Shown in pieces: positions 35,201 to 41,200 of a stretch of 64,000 bases of DNA. Every line of letters begins with the position of its first letter. Position 1 is the first letter of the stretch. Position numbers and translations under genes: made by a program. The notes beneath the pieces were generated by a model that worked only from the letters and a program-made list of their open reading frames with translations, did no database searches and was not told where the DNA came from. The stretch comes from Aurelia coerulea (taxonomy: Eukaryota > Cnidaria > Scyphozoa > Semaeostomeae > Ulmaridae). The stretch is from positions 21,091,001 through 21,155,000 of the forward strand of contig CM076948.1 in the NCBI GenBank assembly GCA_039566865.1. Reading direction: 5' to 3'.

Positions 35201-38200
35201 AAGTTATCATGCCACCTCCAGGTGTGTTCCAGAAAGCTGACTTATATTGCCGAAGAAGATGGAGAAGAGTGCAACACCTTTTGAATGAATTTTGGTCGAG
35301 GTGGAAAAAGGAGTATCTGATGTTGTTGCAACCAAGGCAAAAATGGACAGAACCCAGAAGGAACTTTCAGGTTGGAGATGTGGTTTTATTGAAAGAAAGT
35401 AGTGACAGAAATGATTGGCCAATGGGGAAAGTTATAGCTGCAAATGTTGATCGTAATGGATTTGTGCGGAGTGTAACATTATTGCTGACCAGAAGAGATG
35501 ACAATGACACAAGACATCGTACACTTGATAGACCTGTGAACAAAATAGTGCTGCTGCTTGAATCAGAAGAGATTGACTGAAGAAGAATCAAGATATTATA
35601 TATCTTGAAGGGAGGAAGATGAAAATGACAAAAAATTGTTTTTAATTCAATTATGTAACTGTGTCCTGTGACCCGTGATATTGCGTAACTTGTTTGTACG
35701 GATTGGATCGTTTCCTGTATTGTATAGTCTTTTGTGCTACGTCCGTCTTTTGAAAGAGCCTTTTGTGTATTCGTGTATTCATTTATATTCTTTTGTAGAA
35801 TTAGGCGCGGCGAAGCGAAGCGTGGTCGAGGGGACTTGAGCTTGTTTATTTTGATGGTTGTTTATGGACATCGCGTAAGGAACGCTATTTTTTGAACGCT
35901 GATCTAATGGACACTAATGTATTCCAGTAAGTAGTATTATCGGGTTATTTTCATCGCTTTACAAAGCTTCGTTTATAGTATTAGTTTCGTTCTGTTTTGT
36001 CTGTTTTGTTACATGTCTGTTTGTTTGGGTTTAATTTGTTTTCGTTTTATTTTAGCAAATCGTAGCATCAAAGACTATACAATACAGGAAACGATCCAAT
36101 CCGTACAAACAAGTTACGCAATATCACGGGTCACAGGACACAGTTACATATGGCTCCCCGGCGGGGAATTGAACCCCGGTCTCCCGCGTGACAGGCGGGG
36201 ATACTCACCACTATACTACCGAGGATGATTTAAACCACAATGATTTAAATTTTTTCAAAATGTTCCATGAATTTTTTCAAAAATTATGAAATTGCCGCCA
36301 TTTTAAAAATAACAAAGATATGATAAAATTTCCACGGCAGATTTACAGCAAAGTACCATAAATTCCTTTCAAGCAATCCACTTCAAAGAAAAATATAATA
36401 AAATTTTACACCTACCTTTTGAAAGATTTGAGTCCTATGCTTGAATAGCTACATGAAACAAGTGCATATTCAATCCTTGCATGATCTCCATTAATATTCC
36501 GTTGCTTGAGTATAAAACTGACGCCATGACAACGTTCATTGTGAAGACAATACAGCATCGCGAGTGCAAGATAGTTTTTCATATTGTATGAAAATCATTG
36601 TTAGACCGGCAAAGGATCAGGGGAAACACAGGATCTTTAAGAGTCTTGAACATACACTCTTAAACTTGGCCTAATTTGCAAGCAATATCTAATTGCATTC
36701 TAAATTGCGCTCAAATTTGCTGCATTCAATTTTGCAACCATTTTGGCTGAATAAAGCGAGTTCGGATACTTCTCAAATATACTTGAAAATCCTTGGATAT
36801 TTGTCTGCAATGCAAAACTGAAGTGTGAAAATGTTTGAAACAGTATTGAGTTCCTGGTCTGCTTTGATGACTGTTGCAGCTTTAATGTTTTATTTTTCTG
36901 GTTGATAGCAATCAATAGAGCATTGTTGTTTTAAATAGCTCTGCTTTATATGGAAGGCGTCGCGTCGCTTGTTCATTTTCTTCCGTGAAATCTTGCCGAA
37001 AAAATGGTGATAGTTTTACGTTCCTTTTCATAAAAAATAGACATGTTTAAAGACATTTTTATTCAGTGAATTAAATGACAGGATGTCTTTTTGTCGTTAT
37101 AGCGGATTGAGCAATGAAGGATATCGGTGTGAAGGTACGTACACATTTTATTTGTTGGTAGAACATTGATGATATTAGCGGGAACTTGCATTTCTGTCAG
37201 ATTATACAGGATTTCTCGATTGAAAATAACGATAACATGAACCGGCTCCAAGATATGATAACACTATTTTTAAGATTTTATTAATATTATTTCTATAAAC
37301 ATAGGACTCTTCTTGTTTAAGCTTTCCCACAAACTTGAGCTTCGAAAGCTTGTAACTCTGTGAGTATTTAACGTACTTGCAAGATTCTGGTGTCTAGAAT
37401 GAAGTTAAGATCTTAGAAACAGTGTTATCTTATCACGTAGTCTCTTACCACAGAGTCTTTACCGCGGGTTTTTACTGTAAAATCGTACACAAAGACTGAT
37501 TATCTACCTGCCATCTTTATTTTAAGCTATAAGTTGTTTGTTTTTACATGCGGCTGTACTGGGCGATTGATGCACAAGATATCTTTAAGTGCAGTTCATA
37601 GCCCAGAGCTTAAAGGGAATGTAAGCAATAAAAGTGGCTCAATCCACTTGCGGTCAAACTCTAGCCTATCAGATATCAGGATTTCCTGTTCACGTAGATT
37701 GGTTACCCAAATATCGATCTATTGGGCACGTGTAGCAGCCTCTTGTCTTTGCAAGGTTATTTTTATCGAAGGCTTAGGCCACATAAAATAAATTAATAGA
37801 TTCTCATCACAAAGTTTTGGAAACTCTCGCGAGGCGGGAGGTTTATATTTTATAATTTATATATATTTTTTTTTGGCAAATCTAGCCAAATCAGCGAGGG
37901 AAGCACATTATTCCGTTGAATTCTTTGTTTACATAGTCTTTGGCACAGATAAATTCTACCCTGTAGGCCGTCCGTGGAAGAACAAGGAGCAGCGACAAAC
38001 AACTTAAGATTATTGATGTTTGTTGGAGCTGTTTACAAACAACAATCTAAAGGGAATTTCTCACAGTTTCTTCAACGAAATTTTTACTTTTTCAAAATTA
38101 AAGTCATTTCTTGTCAAGTGATTTCTTGCAAATTTCCGACAGCCCTCCCACAGGAACCCAATCAAATTGCTGGGAAATTTGGCCCAAACTCAAGCGACCT

Positions 38201-41200
38201 GTCTTGGTTAAGTGCTTGTCCATGGCATGCTCCTAAATGAATACATTTTGCGTGGACCCCATTCGAATTGTAGCGGTGCATTTTGGATTTGGATCCGTAG
38301 ATCAGCCTCCCGTCTGAATGTTCTTGAACCATAACAACTTTGTAATTGATCAAAACTGTGCCAATTCAGTGAAAACATTGTTTTAGATTGAAATTTTTTG
38401 TAGTTTTATGGTAAATTCTATCTTTCGCAAGATAAAAGTATGTATCATAAGGAGCAAATAATTCCAAATAAATAAAAAACAATAGAACTATATGTTTTGA
38501 CGTTATATAAAATATAAAAACATCGCAAACATTGTAAATGACGAGCGGGCGGGACTTTTATATTTTACAAACAAAATATAAAAAAATTCGACGCAGTAGT
38601 AATTTTCCATGCGGGCGGTGATGAGAATCTATTAATTTATTTTATATGGCCTTACATCTGCTTAGATTCCCTTTAACATACAAACAGTTTCAGGCTGAAC
38701 TTATCATAAGTAACCCCAGTGGCGTCGTGGGAGCATGATTTTAGGGGGGGGCCAAGGGTCAGGATTTTCCGACAAAGACACATTTTTCCGACAAAAATGA
38801 AGCAGGAATATAACGTATAAAAAGTGGCAAAATGTCTCAGAACTTTTGTCATATAAAAGTTCCATAATAGCGAAGAATTTTTCAAAGGGAAACAGCAGTC
38901 CTGTTAAGAGGCGATTCTTGTTGGAGGTGAGGCTGTTGTCGAGACGTGATTGGTGTTGGGGGTGAGGCTGAAGCTAGATGCGCAAGGAGGGAGGAAAACT
39001 GGGGGTCCGGGGGCTTGCCCCCGAGAAAATTTTCTGTGACCACGCCCTTTAGATCGTTGCAAAACGCTCCTATTTTGAAGAATCTACTGTTTGTTTTTCA
39101 TGGGAAATTTCGAAAAAAGGACCTCAAAAGCACTGAAAAATAGATCGTTTTCAAATTTTAGATAACAACGTGATACTTTGATATAAATCTTCATTTCCAT
39201 AAGCATCAGTTCACAGAAACTGAAAGTAGTTCTATCTTAGTAATCATTTCCATCTTCCTCAACAATATTCACTTGTGCAAATTCTGACGAGCAACTCATT
39301 GAAAGCTTAATGCACAAACCATAAATGCATGACATTTTTTAAGTATATGAAGCGTGCAAAATGAATTGTAAATTTATCGTTTTTAACCACCAAAATGAAG
39401 GTAAAACGACCGAATTTTCGGGGAAAAGTCCAGGAATGTTTTGACCGAAAGCATTTGTCTGAAATTTCTTCGTCCGAAAATTTTGCGCCTATTGTCTATT
39501 TTTCCAATAGAATACACACTTTTCTATCGATTGAAAAAGGAATTTTTTGCAGAAAAACGAACGTAGGACCTAGTTTTTTGCCGAAAGACCTACTTTTTCA
39601 TCAAAAACTGCGTTTTCGCGACCGAAAAAGCGATCTATCATGTACACATTTCGATTACCATAAAGTAGCTATGTAAAGAAAATAGATTCATTCAATTTTT
39701 TTCGATTTTCCGACAAGAATGGAGAACTGACGAATTTTCCGACAACATTTTCACAGGGGGGGCCATGGCCCCCCCTGGCCCCCCCCCCCCCGGCCACGAC
39801 GCCACTGAGTAACCCTTCAATTTTACTTTAAGGTTGCCAGTTTAACGTTCATTACGATTGTATCGAGAAGTGTCCAGAATGTCTCCAAGAAATCAGAAAA
39901 CAAAGACCAGGTTTGTTATATTTCTGCTTATAGGAAGTTGCTTTTATGCAGTCGTTTTGTTTGTATAGGATGGATAAACAAGGGCAGATTTTGCAATTCA
40001 ATAGCAACAGTTGCGTTTGATTGACACCTCAATTCAAAGCGATTAGCGACTGCAGACAAAAGAAATTCTATCAACCAGTAATTCAAAACAAACAAAGCCA
40101 CACAAAGTTTCCCCGAATGTAGTAGGGCAAACTCTCGCCTTGTGCAAGCGAAAGATGATTTTTAAGAGAAGTCATGTGCCTTTAATAAAAGAAGAAGGAT
40201 AAATGTAAAGTTCTGTCGCGCAGATTTTGTTTATTTGATTCAGGAGCTGTTTTGTAATCGTTTCATTTAAGCCATAAATACGCGAGAATTGCGATGCCTC
40301 CTGCATGGCTTCTGAATCAAATGAACAAAATCCGCGAGAGAGAACTTTAGATTTACCTTCCTTCTTTCGTTATAAGCCCATAACTTCTCTTAAAAGCCAC
40401 CTTTCGCTTGCACAATGCGAGAGTTTGCCCTACTAGTTTCGGGGAAACTTTTGCGGCTTTGTTTGTTTTGAATTACTGGTTGAGAGAATTTTCTTTGTCT
40501 GCAGTTGCTAATCGCTTTGAATTGTCAATTAAACGCAACTGTTGCTATTTTATTACAAAATCTGCCCTTGTTGCATGGCTAGATTTCCCAGTAGATCTCA
40601 ATGAACACCTATTTAATTATTATCACAACATAGGTTCTTAGAAGGTTGGCTTCAAATTTTTGACTACCAGGGTGCAATCTGTTCCCATAGTTCCCCTAGT
40701 TTTCTGTGCTTCACAGGAAACAGACTTTTTAGTTATTCTGAAAATATCGACCGATATTTTTGTACATTTAAGGGTACACCAGATCGTGGTATAGAGGATC
40801 CGGCTACAGCCGGAATTTCCGGCCAATTGTATTCAAGCCGGATCAGATGATTTGATCTCGTTCCATTTTATTCAAATTTTTCTGGACATTTACTTGCACT
40901 CCATTTTTAGAAATATGCATGTTCCATTTCCTAAACGAGTACATTAAGAGAATTGCTTTACTTTCAAATTTCTTTACTCGAAAATTTTTCCAAGTCCTAT
41001 GGAAATGTTACGAACATCTCTCTGAAAGTTATTTCGAACAAGAATTATATGGTTTGAACATTGCCATTTGTATTCTTTCAGGTTACCAGAGACATAAGAA
41101 AGATGAAAATAACGAAAAGTAGGTAACAATTAGATGTGTATCTTATTTACATCTGATGGTACAATTTATCATCCATATAGGATGCCATTGAGTAGAATCG

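Larger units (their letters stand above)
28789..36074 (+). mobile_element. Full-length BEL/Pao LTR retrotransposon
   Basis: Two direct LTRs of about 455 bp (28789-29243 and 35620-36074) enclose one open gag-pol gene. I found no difference between the LTRs by eye, and the frame is uninterrupted, so the insertion is probably recent and potentially active. LTRs start TG and have CA shortly before the end (...GTAGCATCA). I see no clear target duplication, because the right border continues into an inverted LTR fragment. A primer-binding site is not obvious: the bases after the left LTR (AATACCTAATAAAAATGC) match no tRNA 3' end I recognise. Same strand as the Vav-like gene, in its C1 intron. Confidence 0.92.
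28542..36455. mobile_element. Old palindromic element split by the BEL insertion
   Basis: The left arm 28542-28710 and right arm 36275-36455 are reverse complements (CTGTAAATCTGCCGTGG / CCACGGCAGATTTACAG; GGTGTAAAATTTTATT and inverse; AAATGGCGGCA and inverse). Without the BEL element, the inverted LTR piece and the tRNA, they would form an element of a few hundred bp. Outer ends are not sharply defined. Confidence 0.65.

Noticed and set aside
36154..36225. Calling the tRNA-Asp complement the primer-binding site of the BEL element
   Set aside because: It lies outside the 3' LTR, covers the whole tRNA and not just its 3' 12-18 nt, and follows an inverted LTR piece.
40408..40641. 77-codon frame in a Vav-like intron
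   Set aside because: It lies on the right arm of a foldback element and has no matching splice phases.
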